The notes: a model not told the origin generated them from the sequence alone. A stretch of 55,799 nucleotides of DNA from Candidatus Melainabacteria bacterium (GCA_902168245.1 CABHPA010000023.1:1-55799), one strand, 5' to 3'; shown: positions 1-9,176, counted from the first letter of the stretch. Program-made: numbers and translations.

Positions 1-4
1 CTAT

Positions 5-37
5 TCGTCGGCAGCGTCAGATGTGTATAAGAGACAG
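5..37 (+). other. Illumina Nextera transposase adapter (not genomic)
   Basis: The 33 bases match the standard Nextera read-1 adapter: it begins TCGTCGGCAGCGTC and ends with the transposon mosaic end AGATGTGTATAAGAGACAG. This is library-preparation sequence left at the contig end. Genomic sequence starts at about 38. Translating through it on the minus strand adds the false tail SLIHI to UvrB. Confidence 0.98.
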
Positions 38-940
38 GTATCCTACTTCGCGGATCATCTCCAAATCGCGCATGGTGCGTTGCTCTAAGCGTTGGGCTTC
101 CAACATTTTACCCATGTCGTACAGTTGGCGCAGGCGCTCGTCCAGCTCAAACTGGATTTGCCGGGTGGCCCGCTCCACATCGTCCCGGTTGGCCACATAG
201 TGAATGGCCGGGTAAATCACCACTTCTTCCGGCATGTCCATAATCTCGCCGGTTTCGGGTTCCACCACGCTGATTCGCTCCAGTTCATCGTCGAACAGTT
301 CCAGGCGAATAATCCGTTCTTCGTGCGCCGGATGGATCTCGATAATATCGCCCCGCGCCCGGAAGCAGGCCCGCTTGAGATCGAGATCGTTGCGCTGGTA
401 CTGGTTGCGAATCAGATTCAGCAGCAGGTTCTCCCGATCCACTTCTTCGTTCAGCTTGAGCCGGATGGCGGCTTTAAAGTAGTTGTCCGGCAAACCCAAG
501 CCGTAAATGCAGCTTACGCTAGAGACTACCACCACGTCCCGACGTTCAAACAGGCTGCGGGTGGTGGAGTGGCGCAGGCGATCGATTTCCTCGTTGATGC
601 TGGCCGTTTTCTCAATATAGGTGTCCGTGCGGGGAATATAGGCTTCCGGCTGGTAGTAGTCGTAATAGCTGATGAAATACTCCACCGCGTTTTCCGGGAA
701 AAATTCCCGTAATTCGTTGTAAAGCTGGGCGGCCAGGGTTTTGTTGTGCGAAATTACCAGCGTAGGGCGCTGCACCCGTTCAATGACGTTGGCCGTGGTA
801 AAGGTTTTGCCGGAGCCGGTGACGCCCAGCAGGGTCTGGGCCTCCTGACCATCATTCAGGCCACGGGTCAGCAAATCGATGGCCTGGGGCTGATCGCCTG
901 AGGGTTTGTAGTTGGATTCCAGCTTAAACGGTTTCGACAT
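38..940 (-). CDS. uvrB: UvrABC system protein B, 3'-truncated by contig end
   Basis: UvrB is the helicase-like damage-verification subunit of bacterial nucleotide excision repair; it is loaded by UvrA and recruits UvrC. About 300 N-terminal residues are present of a usual 660-680. The Walker A motif GVTGSGKT lies at residues 39-46, and a [10 protein letters not shown] segment near residue 93 belongs to the DNA-gripping beta-hairpin region. The protein starts [18 protein letters not shown], a typical UvrB opening, and AGGAG lies upstream of the ATG. The last residues before the edge (REVGY) are genuine; what follows is adapter. The rest of the gene lies off the contig. Confidence 0.97.
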
Positions 941-1643
941 AGACTGATCATGCTCCTGCTGCCACTGTTTTTCAAGCGATTTTTACGTGCATACCGATTT
1001 CCCGCCCCATCCCTAAATAGTCGGCAGCGTATAGCGTATAAGGGTATAGACGTTGATCCATCGCTTTGTGCCATGCGGCTTAAGAGTGGCCTGTGAAAAA
1101 AATGGCCCGCCCAGATTGCTCCGAGGGGCCGTACGCATAGCATTAAGGTACAGAAAAGAATTGAACCATTGAGAAATACACCTTGAGAATTACGCCTGAG
1201 TGAAATATCCAGAGAAAAACGTTTGAAGCAATCAAGTTTGAAACCGTTTTGAAAAATGATGAAATCTGTTCTGCGCTTGTTGGAGGAAAACCGCCCGTAT
1301 TCCGTTATTCCCGGTTTTAACCGGGAAGTGGCCGAACCGTATTGGCGTGGGTCGGGAAACCGATCTTCAAACCAGTCATATCACCAGTCCGCAGTTGTAG
1401 GCATTGATGCGCCCCACAGCTACAAAACCCCAGTTGATAGCCTGCCGTAACCAGTCCACCTATGTGATGATGCTCGCTCTCCTCCGCTTCCGTATAGGGT
1501 AGCCCTGCGCTCTGTCTCCAAGCCTTCTAGTTAACCCTATCTGATTGTAAGGTCTCACTATGTAATAAAAACATTTTTTCAGTCGGAATTGTCCGCAGTG
1601 CATGTAACATTTTGATAGCGTGAGCCAATCCGGCGACTGGATT
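941..1643. other. 703-bp region without a convincing gene
   Basis: This lies upstream of uvrB and downstream of the 1644-2126 gene. Open frames here are short, lack good ribosome binding sites and resemble no family I know; a 64-codon frame at 1256-1450 is the longest plausible one and I do not support it. A palindrome CCCGGTT-TT-AACCGGG sits at 1310-1325. On the minus strand a short GTG-initiated frame near 1450-1365 reads like the tail of a protein but has only about 27 codons. The stretch could hold decayed coding sequence or an unrecognised RNA. Confidence 0.5.
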
Positions 1644-2126
1644 TCAATCCGGGTTGAAAGTGGGCGTCCGGTCGGGCGAGTTGTCCTGATTCGGCCCATA
1701 GTGCAGGTTGAAGCAGTAAAACCCCGCCGGGTGCTGATTGAAATTTTGGTAGGGCATGTACTCGTTCGCGTTTTGCTCACGGCTGTCCAGGGCAAACGTG
1801 GCGCAAAGCCGGAATCGATCCCGCCCGGTTTTGCGGTAGAGATAAGGCTTGCCGCTCACCGGATCTTGGATGTAATCCTCCATATTTTCAAGCGCGGAGA
1901 GCTTTTCCGGCAAGGTATGGTTAGCCTGGAATTTGTTCAGCAAGGCGCTTTTAATCTGTTGCAAATCACTGGCCCGACGCTCGTCCATGCGGCGCATCCG
2001 TTCGGTCTGCGGGCCGCCGGTCAGCATTAATCCGCCCGCAATGGCCCCTGCCACCGCAAGGCTGGCGATGCCCCAAAGGAGCATTGGCATCGGGCTGTTC
2101 TGTGGCTTTTTCTGTGGTTCGGCCAT
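1644..2126 (-). CDS. Small single-pass membrane protein, unknown function
   Basis: The predicted protein has 160 residues. A short Pro/Lys-rich N-terminus (MAEPQKKPQNSP) is followed by one hydrophobic segment at about residues 13-36, then a soluble domain. That domain, which includes DPVSGKPYLYRKTGRDRFRLCATF and a late Cys, looks like the globular part of pseudopilin-type proteins, where a D-P-x-T/S-G-x-x-Y-x-Y pattern is common. It lacks the G-F-T-x-x-E prepilin signal, so I do not call it a pilin. The gene follows the 2141-2785 membrane protein by 14 bp and is probably co-transcribed with it. Confidence 0.75.
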   Translation of the reverse strand: MAEPQKKPQNSPMPMLLWGIASLAVAGAIAGGLMLTGGPQTERMRRMDERRASDLQQIKSALLNKFQANHTLPEKLSALENMEDYIQDPVSGKPYLYRKTGRDRFRLCATFALDSREQNANEYMPYQNFNQHPAGFYCFNLHYGPNQDNSPDRTPTFNPD

Positions 2127-2140
2127 GGCGTTGTGTTCCT

Positions 2141-2785
2141 CTAACGTCTTACCAGGCGGTCATCCCGGCGCATTTCAAACAGGTAGTACGCAAAAATCAG
2201 CAGGGAAATTCCCAGCACCGTTCCCGCCTTGGCCATAAAGCGGCAGGTGACTTCGCCTTGCAGAAACGTACTCAGGGTGCTGACCAAATCTCCCAGGCTG
2301 ACCACTGCGGTAAGGCCCAGAATAAAATAGATCAGCAGTTTGCGAATCAGGGATTCCCGTTTTTCCGGGTGCTGGCAGACGTCTTTCTGTATGGCCCGCG
2401 TCAGCAGGCTGAACGTGGGGAATGCCACCACCAGTTGCGCAATGGCCCAGTTGATGCCGCTTCTGCCGTAATAGGCCATCGTGTTCCCGGCATCCGGAAT
2501 ATGGCGGTCGATCAGCTCAAACATCAGGCCGCCCAAGGCGCAGGCGCTCATGCCCAGCGTTACCAGAATGAGCAGGTAAATAAACAGGTCGCGGGCAATC
2601 TGGTGGGCCTGCATGCGCGGGGCAGGGATTGGAACCCCCTGGGCGTCCACTCCCACAAACTGGTCCAGCGTTTTCTGGATCACCGCGTCCGACCATCCGG
2701 ACTGGCTGAGCGTTTTCTCAATTTCCTCCCGGCTGGCGCCCCGGCCCAGCGAATCCTTGATGTACTGCTTCAATTCCAGAGACAT
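2141..2785 (-). CDS. DUF5671-like integral membrane protein
   Basis: The predicted protein has 214 residues. The first 45 form a small helical domain (SLELKQYIKDSLGRGASREE), a pattern seen at the N-terminus of many candidate-phylum membrane proteins. Four hydrophobic segments follow, at about residues 68-92, 110-128, 148-168 and 184-204. The arrangement resembles DUF5671 proteins, whose function is unknown. It is the upstream member of a two-gene leftward operon with the 1644-2126 gene. The family assignment is from memory of sequence style and is moderate; membrane location is secure. Confidence 0.72.
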   Translation of the reverse strand: MSLELKQYIKDSLGRGASREEIEKTLSQSGWSDAVIQKTLDQFVGVDAQGVPIPAPRMQAHQIARDLFIYLLILVTLGMSACALGGLMFELIDRHIPDAGNTMAYYGRSGINWAIAQLVVAFPTFSLLTRAIQKDVCQHPEKRESLIRKLLIYFILGLTAVVSLGDLVSTLSTFLQGEVTCRFMAKAGTVLGISLLIFAYYLFEMRRDDRLVRR

Positions 2786-2901
2786 TGGCTCGGCCCTCTC
2801 ATCAGGTATCTTGTCATTTTAATTTAAAATGGCTGACCCTGTTCGGACACCGCTGTTATAACAGTTTGTCAACCTGTTACAAAGGGATGTTTTTCCGCAA
2901 G

Positions 2902-2940
2902 CAAAACGGCTCGCGCGTTCAGTTCGTGCGAGCCGTTTTG
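2902..2940 (-). terminator. Intrinsic terminator after accC
   Basis: Perfect 13-bp inverted repeat CAAAACGGCTCGC / GCGAGCCGTTTTG with a 13-nt loop, 18 bp beyond the accC stop codon. Read leftward, the stem ends in a T-run. It closes the efp-accB-accC operon. Confidence 0.9.
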
Positions 2941-2957
2941 ATATTCATTGAGGCGTT

Positions 2958-4304
2958 TTAAGCCAGCGCGTGACGCACAATAAAGTCGGTGTAGACTTCT
3001 TTTCCGTCCACAAACGCCGCGTTGTCCATTAGCCGTAAATGGAAAGGTATGGTCGTTTTCACGCCGGTAATCGCGTACTCGTTCAAGGCGCGTTTCATGC
3101 GGGCAATGGCCTCATCCCGATCAGCGCCCCATACAATCAGCTTGGACACCAGCGAATCGTAGTACGGCGGAATCTTGTAGCCGGGATACGCATGGCTGTC
3201 TACCCGAACGCCAGGGCCGCCGGGAGTCACGTACCCGTCAATGGAGCCGGGACAAGGCATAAAGTTCTTGTCCGGATCTTCGGCGTTAATCCGGCACTCG
3301 ATGGCATGGCCCCGAAACTGCACGTCCTCTTGCGTAAAGCGCATGGGTTCGCCCGCCGCCACCCGGATTTGCTCCTTAATCAGGTCAATGCCGGTAATCA
3401 GCTCGGTGACGGGATGCTCCACCTGAATGCGGGTGTTCATTTCCATAAAGTAGAAGTTCAGTTGGTTGTCGCACAGCAGTTCAATAGTGCCTACGCCCTC
3501 GTAGCCAATCTTGCGGATGGCTTTGAGGATGATATTGCCGATACGCTCGCGAATTTCGGAAGTAACCACCGGGCTGGGCGCTTCTTCCAGCAATTTCTGG
3601 TGGCGGCGCTGGATGGAGCAATCCCGCTCGCCCAGATGCACCACGTTGCCGTATTGATCGGCCAACACCTGGAATTCCACGTGGCGGGGATTGAGAATGT
3701 ATTTTTCAATGTACACTTCATCGTTGCCGAAAGCGGCCTTGGCTTCGGCGCGCGCCATTTCCAACTGGGTTTCCACTTCCTCTTCGGCGTTGACCAGCCG
3801 CATGCCTTTGCCGCCGCCGCCTGCGGTGGCCTTAATGATGATGGGATATCCGGCATGCTTGGCCCAGCCTTTTACCAACTCGGCATCGGCAGTGGTGCCG
3901 TCCAAACCGGGAACCACCGGAACGCCCACATCAGCCATGGTTTTCTTGGCGGTAGCCTTGTCGCCCATAATCCGAATCATGTTGGCGGACGGGCCGATGA
4001 ACTTGATTTGGTGATCGGCGCAAATTTCGGCAAAAGAAGCGTTTTCGGCCAGAAACCCGTAGCCGGGGTGAATGGCGTCCGCCCCGGACATCAGCGCCAC
4101 GCTCATAATGTTGGCCACGTTCAGGTAGCTCTTGGCGGATTGGGCAGGGCCAACGCAGTAGGCTTCATCCGCCAATTGCACGTGCAGGCTGTCCTCATCG
4201 GCCTGCGAGTATATGGCGACAGTCTTGATGCCCAGTTCATGACAGGCGCGAATAATGCGAAGCGCGATTTCGCCCCGATTGGCAACGAGCACTTTATTGA
4301 ACAT
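2958..4304 (-). CDS. accC: Acetyl-CoA carboxylase, biotin carboxylase subunit
   Basis: This subunit carboxylates the biotin of AccB using ATP and bicarbonate, the first half-reaction of malonyl-CoA synthesis. Its 448 residues match the family length. Domains in order are the biotin carboxylase N-domain ([19 protein letters not shown]), an ATP-grasp domain with the glycine-rich loop GGGGKGMR near residue 165, the [14 protein letters not shown] catalytic segment near residue 285, and a C-terminal domain. AAGGA lies about 10 nt upstream of the ATG. It is the last gene of efp-accB-accC; the 108-bp gap after accB contains no obvious promoter or terminator. Confidence 0.98.
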   Translation of the reverse strand: MFNKVLVANRGEIALRIIRACHELGIKTVAIYSQADEDSLHVQLADEAYCVGPAQSAKSYLNVANIMSVALMSGADAIHPGYGFLAENASFAEICADHQIKFIGPSANMIRIMGDKATAKKTMADVGVPVVPGLDGTTADAELVKGWAKHAGYPIIIKATAGGGGKGMRLVNAEEEVETQLEMARAEAKAAFGNDEVYIEKYILNPRHVEFQVLADQYGNVVHLGERDCSIQRRHQKLLEEAPSPVVTSEIRERIGNIILKAIRKIGYEGVGTIELLCDNQLNFYFMEMNTRIQVEHPVTELITGIDLIKEQIRVAAGEPMRFTQEDVQFRGHAIECRINAEDPDKNFMPCPGSIDGYVTPGGPGVRVDSHAYPGYKIPPYYDSLVSKLIVWGADRDEAIARMKRALNEYAITGVKTTIPFHLRLMDNAAFVDGKEVYTDFIVRHALA

Positions 4305-4412
4305 GCGAGGTCGTTCCTTGTCGTTTGTGATTGCTTCTATATGTATAGGTAAGACGAGTCGATATTAAAAATTGACCGCCACGGCACGGGATAACCACTT
4401 TTACAGGGCAGC

Positions 4413-4913
4413 CTAGGTGGGCTCCACCAGCATAATCACTTGCCCGAACTCCACAGGCTGACCGTTTTCCACCAGAACCCGCACCACTTTGCCGCTGACT
4501 TCGGATTCCAGTTCGTTCATCATTTTCATGGCTTCAATAATGCAGACGACCTGCCCCTTGGAAATGTTCTGCCCCACCGCCACGTAAGGCGGGGAATCCG
4601 GCGACGGGGCCGAGTAGAAGCTGCCCACCATGGGGGATGTGATTTTATAGAGCCTGTCATCGCTATGCGGCTTGGGCGTTTCCACCGGCACCGTGTGGGA
4701 GGAAACACTGGGTAGCTCGGCAATCGGGCCGGGGGCGGGCGGCGTATATACCACCTGCTGCGGGCCGGACGCCTGATGGATGACATGCGGCAAGTTGTAG
4801 CCGGGCAATTTAATGGTGACGCTCTTGTCCCCATCCTGCACAATCAGCTCGGCCAGTTGCTTTTCAATGGCCAGATCCGCCAATTCCTTGATTTTATCGG
4901 TATTAATGTCCAT
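4413..4913 (-). CDS. accB: Biotin carboxyl carrier protein of acetyl-CoA carboxylase
   Basis: BCCP carries the carboxyl group between biotin carboxylase and carboxyltransferase. The protein has 166 residues: an N-terminal helical region, a Pro-rich flexible linker at about residues 50-90, and a C-terminal biotinyl domain. That domain has the biotinylation motif EAMKMM, with the modified lysine at about residue 130. GGTGG precedes the ATG. It lies 24 bp downstream of efp and upstream of accC. The efp-accB adjacency is the arrangement I know from Cyanobacteria, supporting the taxonomic inference. Confidence 0.97.
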   Translation of the reverse strand: MDINTDKIKELADLAIEKQLAELIVQDGDKSVTIKLPGYNLPHVIHQASGPQQVVYTPPAPGPIAELPSVSSHTVPVETPKPHSDDRLYKITSPMVGSFYSAPSPDSPPYVAVGQNISKGQVVCIIEAMKMMNELESEVSGKVVRVLVENGQPVEFGQVIMLVEPT

Positions 4914-4937
4914 GTCGATTTACCACCGAAAACAAGA

Positions 4938-5495
4938 CTAAACTCTATCCAGGTATTGGTTGTTGCGGGTGTCCACCCGGATGGTGGTTCCCACTTCCAC
5001 GAAAAAGGGAACGTTAACGACTGCGCCGGTTTCCAGAGTGGCGGGCTTGGTGCCGCCTTGGGCGGTGTTGCCTTTTTCGGCAGGCGGGGTGTCAACCACT
5101 TTCAATTCCACGTGGGACGGAATATCCACACCGATAATCTTGCTGCCGTGGAACAGGATATACACATTCATCTGTTCTTTCAGGTATTTCACGCCGTCGC
5201 CGATGCTGGCCTTGGGAACGGCCACCTGTTCGAAGGTGGAGGTGTTCATAAAGGTGTACTCGTCGCCATCGGTGAACAGGAACTGCATTTCGTTCTTTTC
5301 CAGATGGGCGGTTTCCACTTTTTCACCGGCGCGGAAGGTTTTTTCCAGAACCTGGCCGGTTTCCACGTTGCGAAGCTTGCTGCGCACAAAAGCGGCGCCT
5401 TTACCCGGTTTGACGTGCAAGAACTCGACAATCTGCCACAGGTTGCTGTCGATCATGATGGTGAGGCCGGTTTTAAAGTCGTTGCTGGAAATCAT
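4938..5495 (-). CDS. efp: Translation elongation factor P
   Basis: EF-P rescues ribosomes stalled at proline stretches. I chose the internal ATG at 5495 (MISSNDFKTG), which gives 185 residues, the standard EF-P length; the open frame extends 23 codons upstream, but that part is not EF-P-like. The tip loop reads HVKPGKGAAF with a lysine at residue 32, the position often modified in the family. The three-domain OB-fold layout is complete and ends NQYLDRV. It is the first gene of the efp-accB-accC operon. I saw no strong promoter consensus in the interval to tsaE. Confidence 0.97.
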   Translation of the reverse strand: MISSNDFKTGLTIMIDSNLWQIVEFLHVKPGKGAAFVRSKLRNVETGQVLEKTFRAGEKVETAHLEKNEMQFLFTDGDEYTFMNTSTFEQVAVPKASIGDGVKYLKEQMNVYILFHGSKIIGVDIPSHVELKVVDTPPAEKGNTAQGGTKPATLETGAVVNVPFFVEVGTTIRVDTRNNQYLDRV

Positions 5496-5749
5496 TTCGG
5501 TTCTGGTTCCCTTTTTTACTGATGTCTTGCCGTTACGGATACCTTGCCGGTGCGGGAACTGCAAGGCAGCGCTGGCACACGGACTTTACGCTCAGACTGG
5601 GTCGTTCAATCCGGGATCTTTTCACACGGAAGTTTATGTGAAAAACTAGCTTACCCGGCTCATACCCGGCAATCAAGCACGATTTGTGTTTGATTGCGAA
5701 TTGGTATTAAGGGTACCATATCCATAACTTCCTGTACCAAGAAAAAACG

Positions 5750-6244
5750 ATGCCATCCCTGCCTCATCAGTCAAAATTCCATATCGAATCGCTCGAAACG
5801 CTTTCGCTATTTGCGGATCTGTTTTCAGCGTGGTTGCAATCCGGCGATGTGGTGGCCCTTAATGGTGATCTGGGGGCTGGAAAAACCACGCTAACCCAGC
5901 AAATTGGCAGGGCGCTCGACCTAAAAGAGTCTGTTTCCAGCCCGACGTTCGTTTTAATGAACGAATACCGCAGCGGCCGTTACCCAATCGTGCATGTGGA
6001 TTTGTACCGGCTGGGCGAGGAAAAAGCCGCATCGCTGGCTGAGGAGTTGTTTGCCGTGATTGATGAGGGCCGTGCGCTGGTACTGGTGGAATGGGCCTGT
6101 TATGGTAGCTTTCTGGAGCCGGTGTTGAGCGCCTCTATTCAAATTGATTACGCTGAAAACGAGGCGGAAGGCCGCTTGATTACCCTGAGTGCCGCCCGTC
6201 CGCTGTTGCCTGCCTTTGCCGATTGGGATGGAAAATTGCCTTGA
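5750..6244 (+). CDS. tsaE: tRNA threonylcarbamoyladenosine biosynthesis ATPase TsaE
   Basis: TsaE is the P-loop ATPase that works with TsaB and TsaD to make the t6A37 modification of ANN-decoding tRNAs. The 164-residue protein carries Walker A GDLGAGKTT (residues 39-47) and the family signature HVDLYRL near residue 86, followed by an EEL-type segment and a VLVEWA strand. Its stop codon overlaps the likely tsaB start in the tetranucleotide TTGA, suggesting translational coupling. The gene is divergent from efp across a 254-bp interval. Confidence 0.96.
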   Translation: MPSLPHQSKFHIESLETLSLFADLFSAWLQSGDVVALNGDLGAGKTTLTQQIGRALDLKESVSSPTFVLMNEYRSGRYPIVHVDLYRLGEEKAASLAEELFAVIDEGRALVLVEWACYGSFLEPVLSASIQIDYAENEAEGRLITLSAARPLLPAFADWDGKLP

Positions 6245-6936
6245 GCGCTTCTGACAAGATTGTTTTATGCCTGGATACGACCACAAGCAACATGCAAATG
6301 GGCCTGGCCCGAAACGGCGAGCTAATTGCTCGTGTGGACGTGCTTTGCGATTCCCATCGTTACCATTCGGCGCTGATGATTCCGGCCATTGACGACATGC
6401 TAAAAGGGGCGGCATTAACGGCGAAAGATTTAACGGCCCTGGCGGTTAATGCCGGGCCGGGTAGTTTTACGGGTATTCGCACCGGGATTATTACCGCCCG
6501 CACCATGGCCCAGTTTCTGGGCTTGCCGGTGTACCTTTTCAATCACTTCGAATTGCTGGCTTTTGAAGCTGAGGCTCCAACCGCCGTTTACCTGGACGCT
6601 TTGCGAGGCCGCGCCTATCATACGGTTCTTGCTTTTGGGGAGTCTGCCCCTGTCTATCACACTCCGCCTGAATTGTTGCAGTTGAATGGTGAGGGAGCTT
6701 TACCCGCTTCTCCAGTGTTGGAGGGGATGCAATACCTGGTTTCCCCTGCCTTGGCGTCCTTTTTTCCGGATGGGGCCACCCGCCTGATTGAGCCGGACTT
6801 TTTCAGCCCGGAGGCCATGGTATCGCTGATTGGGCGATACGGCGACATGTACGCAAAAAACTGGCGCGAAGTCAGGCCGCTTTATTTGCAGGAACCCAGC
6901 ATTACCTTGCGCAAAACACCGCCGGTGGCTGGGTAA
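6241..6936 (+). CDS. tsaB: tRNA threonylcarbamoyladenosine biosynthesis protein TsaB
   Basis: TsaB is the inactive ASKHA-fold partner of TsaD in t6A synthesis. The N-terminus reads KIVLCLDTTTSNMQMGL, followed by SHRYHSALMIPAIDDML and the family-typical NAGPGSFTGIRTG near residue 78. The frame opens at an ATG at 6223 inside tsaE. The TTG at 6241 overlaps the tsaE stop as TTGA and places the conserved DTTT strand about 10 residues from the start, so I prefer it; this gives 231 residues. The choice of start is an inference. Confidence 0.93.
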   Translation: MSASDKIVLCLDTTTSNMQMGLARNGELIARVDVLCDSHRYHSALMIPAIDDMLKGAALTAKDLTALAVNAGPGSFTGIRTGIITARTMAQFLGLPVYLFNHFELLAFEAEAPTAVYLDALRGRAYHTVLAFGESAPVYHTPPELLQLNGEGALPASPVLEGMQYLVSPALASFFPDGATRLIEPDFFSPEAMVSLIGRYGDMYAKNWREVRPLYLQEPSITLRKTPPVAG

Positions 6937-7003
6937 ACTGGGCAGGCATACGCTGAGGATGCCTCGCCGAAGGTCGCACCAGGGGCTCCCTGAATATAAA
7001 CAG

Positions 7004-7031
7004 TTGACCCCCCTCCGTTGGGGCTTATAAA
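7004..7031 (+). promoter_or_regulatory. Sigma70-type promoter for the 7177 gene
   Basis: TTGACC (7004-7009) and TATAAA (7026-7031) are separated by 16 bp. The spacer itself is a small palindrome, CCCCTCCGTTGGGG. Transcription from here would leave a leader of roughly 140 nt before the ATG at 7177. Confidence 0.65.
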
Positions 7032-7176
7032 AAGGCACGGCAATGGGTACAATAAGCCAGAAGTGAGTAAAACCCTACGGAGGGCTGACCAGCCCAGCTT
7101 GGCCTATATTCGACTTGGCCGGGTTAGAGGGAATCGAGACATCGGAAGTTCAGACAAGAAAAGAGAGGGTTCAACC

Positions 7177-7332
7177 ATGCTTTGGACTGTTTTTACTATC
7201 CTGCTGGTGTTATGGCTTTTGGGAATGGTGACCAACTACACCATGCACGGGTTTATCCATATTCTGCTGGTGGTAGCCATCGCCGTGTTCCTGATTCGGG
7301 TGATTGGCGGAGGCGGTAGCACCACGGTGTAA
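7177..7332 (+). CDS. lmo0937-type (DUF5670) small membrane protein
   Basis: A 51-residue protein, nearly all of it two hydrophobic segments: MLWTVFTILLVLWLLGMV, then a short loop TNYTMHG, then FIHILLVVAIAVFLIRVI, ending GGGGSTTV. This matches the lmo0937 family of tiny membrane proteins of unknown function, often linked to stress responses. The start at 7177 is set by AGAGAGGG about 8 nt upstream; an in-frame extension back to 7018 would run through the promoter and is not credible. It is monocistronic between its own promoter and terminator. Confidence 0.9.
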   Translation: MLWTVFTILLVLWLLGMVTNYTMHGFIHILLVVAIAVFLIRVIGGGGSTTV

Positions 7333-7367
7333 CGCTTTCCAGAATGAAACCCCTGTAAAAGAAAAAA

Positions 7368-7391
7368 CCGCAGTCCCTGCGGCTTCTTTTG
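7368..7391 (+). terminator. Intrinsic terminator after the 7177 gene
   Basis: Stem CCGCAG-TCC-CTGCGG at 7368-7382 followed by CTTCTTTT, 36 bp beyond the stop codon. The upstream AAAAAA would make it partly bidirectional. Confidence 0.75.
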
Positions 7392-7683
7392 ATTAGTAAG
7401 AAAAAGGAAGGAAAGAAGAAGAGAAAGTAGTCCGAACCGATTGACACTGTTATAATTCCCTGCCGCCTGAGTGGGGAAACGTTTGGGAACGCCTTTTTCA
7501 TATTTTGTTACATTAGCCCGAAGTGGAATCGCTGGCATTTGGGTCGAATCGCCATTGGCGGACAAACCCGGCTGTCTTTATGGTATATAGAGGGAGGTCT
7601 TTGCGCCCCTCTCTCCGGAGGCGCTTGCCTGAAAAGGCGGCGAGAAAAGCCTGTAACAAGATAGCAGAAGGAAATGCCGGATT

Positions 7684-8958
7684 ATGACCACCCTCTCCCA
7701 ATCCGCCGATGTGAATATTAAAAACCTGTACTCCGACTACTGCGCCAACATGGAAACCTACATCATGTTCCGCATTGCCGCCCGTGTGGTGGAGCTGACC
7801 CCGGAGCTGGAGAAGAAGGGCCGTCCTCCCATTAAGATGAGTATTGGCGCTCCCACCGTTGAGCCGCCCAAGGCACTGCTGGACTACTTCATCAAAACCT
7901 TGTCCGAACCCGGCATCCATACCTATTCCGTTCCCAAGGGCGAAAAATTCTTTCTGGACGCCGTGGCCCAGCGCATGAAATCCCGCTTTGGCGTGGACGT
8001 GAACCCGGCCACCGAAATCACGTCCCTGCTGGGTTCCAAGGAAGGTCTGGCCAACATGTTCCGGGCCATCATCACGCCTCGGATGGATCACAAAGAGCGG
8101 GATATCATCCTCACCCCTGATCCGGGCTACGCTTCCTATGTGGATGCCATTGAAGTGGCTGGCGGCCTGAGCTACCCGACCCCGCTGACTCTGGAAAACA
8201 GCTACTTGCCGGATATGGACGACGCCGTGGAAAGCCTGAAGCGCGACGGCTACGATCCTACCCGCATCAAGGCCGTGATCATCAACTATCCCAGCAATCC
8301 CATTGGCGCTGCCGCCCCGTTTGAATACTACGAAAAAGTGGTGGACTTTGCCCGTCGGCATAAAATCCTGCTGATTAGCGACATTGCTTACTCTGAAATG
8401 TACTTTGACGGCCAGGAAGCCCCGCATAGCATTCTGGAAGTGCCGGGCGCCAAGGATTTGGCCGTTGAGTTCCACAGCCTGAGCAAGCCCTACGCCATGA
8501 CCGGCTGGCGGATTGGCTTTGCAGTGGGTAACGCCGATGCCGTGGGTATTCTGGCCAAAATTAAAGGCACCATGGATAGCGGCATCTTCCGCGCGGTGCA
8601 AAAGGCGGCCGCCTTTGCGCTCACCAGTCCGGAATGCGACGCGTACATTCGCGAAAACAATAAAATGTATGCCGAAAACCAGAAAGTAATGCTGGCTGGC
8701 TTCAAGCGCCTGGGCTGGCCCATTGAGCAACTGAACCCGCCCAAGGCCACTTTCTACCTGTGGCTGCCCATTCCCCGCAACTACACTTCCTGCGAAAAGT
8801 TCGCTGCCGATGTGCTGGAAAAATCCGGCGTAGTGCTGGTTCCCGGTACCGCGTTCGGCAAAACCGGCGAAGGCTTTGTGCGCCTTTCCCTGGTGAACCC
8901 AAAGCACGAGCTGGAAGCGGTCATTGACCGCATGGAGCAGGACGGCTTCGTCTACTAG
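7684..8958 (+). CDS. Class I/II PLP aminotransferase, LL-diaminopimelate aminotransferase-like
   Basis: A fold-type I aminotransferase of 424 residues. The PLP-binding lysine is K268 in HSLSKPYAMTGWRIGF. The conserved NYPSNPIG motif is at residues 201-208, D233/Y236 lie in ISDIAYSEMYF, and R276 follows in the TGWR context. The overall pattern, including the GSKEGLANMF segment near residue 118, is that of the LL-diaminopimelate aminotransferase/MalY-AspC group. DapL makes LL-diaminopimelate in one step for lysine and peptidoglycan in Cyanobacteria, Chlamydiae and plants. Other substrates remain possible, so no gene symbol is given. AGAAGGAA precedes the ATG. Confidence 0.9.
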   Translation: MTTLSQSADVNIKNLYSDYCANMETYIMFRIAARVVELTPELEKKGRPPIKMSIGAPTVEPPKALLDYFIKTLSEPGIHTYSVPKGEKFFLDAVAQRMKSRFGVDVNPATEITSLLGSKEGLANMFRAIITPRMDHKERDIILTPDPGYASYVDAIEVAGGLSYPTPLTLENSYLPDMDDAVESLKRDGYDPTRIKAVIINYPSNPIGAAAPFEYYEKVVDFARRHKILLISDIAYSEMYFDGQEAPHSILEVPGAKDLAVEFHSLSKPYAMTGWRIGFAVGNADAVGILAKIKGTMDSGIFRAVQKAAAFALTSPECDAYIRENNKMYAENQKVMLAGFKRLGWPIEQLNPPKATFYLWLPIPRNYTSCEKFAADVLEKSGVVLVPGTAFGKTGEGFVRLSLVNPKHELEAVIDRMEQDGFVY

Positions 8959-8975
8959 ATTCTATTTCCAACGGA

Positions 8976-9013
8976 AAAACGACCGGCTATCCTTCAAGAT
9001 GGCCGGTCGTTTT
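8976..9013 (+). terminator. Intrinsic terminator after the aminotransferase gene
   Basis: Perfect 12-bp stem AAAACGACCGGC / GCCGGTCGTTTT with a 14-nt loop, 17 bp after the stop codon, ending in TTTT. Confidence 0.92.
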
Positions 9014-9170
9014 GTATCAGGGATGGTGTTGCAAGGCGATGCGCGCCATAGCGAAACGTCTTGCGGGATTGCGGCCCGTGCCTCCCCGCTCCATCCGGCT
9101 AAGACCGCAGGCTTTCAAAATTCGGAATAAGTCACCCGTTTGAGGGGCTGCCCATGTTGGATCCGCTTTG

Positions 9171-9176
9171 TATAAT
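9171..9176 (+). promoter_or_regulatory. -10 element upstream of the 9226 gene
   Basis: A perfect TATAAT in an A-rich context, 50 bp before the ATG at 9226. No good -35 is visible at 16-18 bp. The element argues against the longer in-frame start at 9154, which would lie upstream of the transcript. Confidence 0.5.

Noticed and set aside
868-1143. 91-codon minus-strand frame upstream of uvrB
   Set aside because: It overlaps the uvrB start in another frame, has no ribosome binding site and no family resemblance.
2084-2827. 247-codon plus-strand frame opposite the DUF5671-like gene
   Set aside because: Shadow of a real gene with matching membrane segments on the other strand; its product has no coherent domain.
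7513-8907. 464-codon minus-strand frame opposite the aminotransferase
   Set aside because: Antisense shadow of a gene with complete PLP motifs; GC-rich codon bias keeps the opposite frame open.
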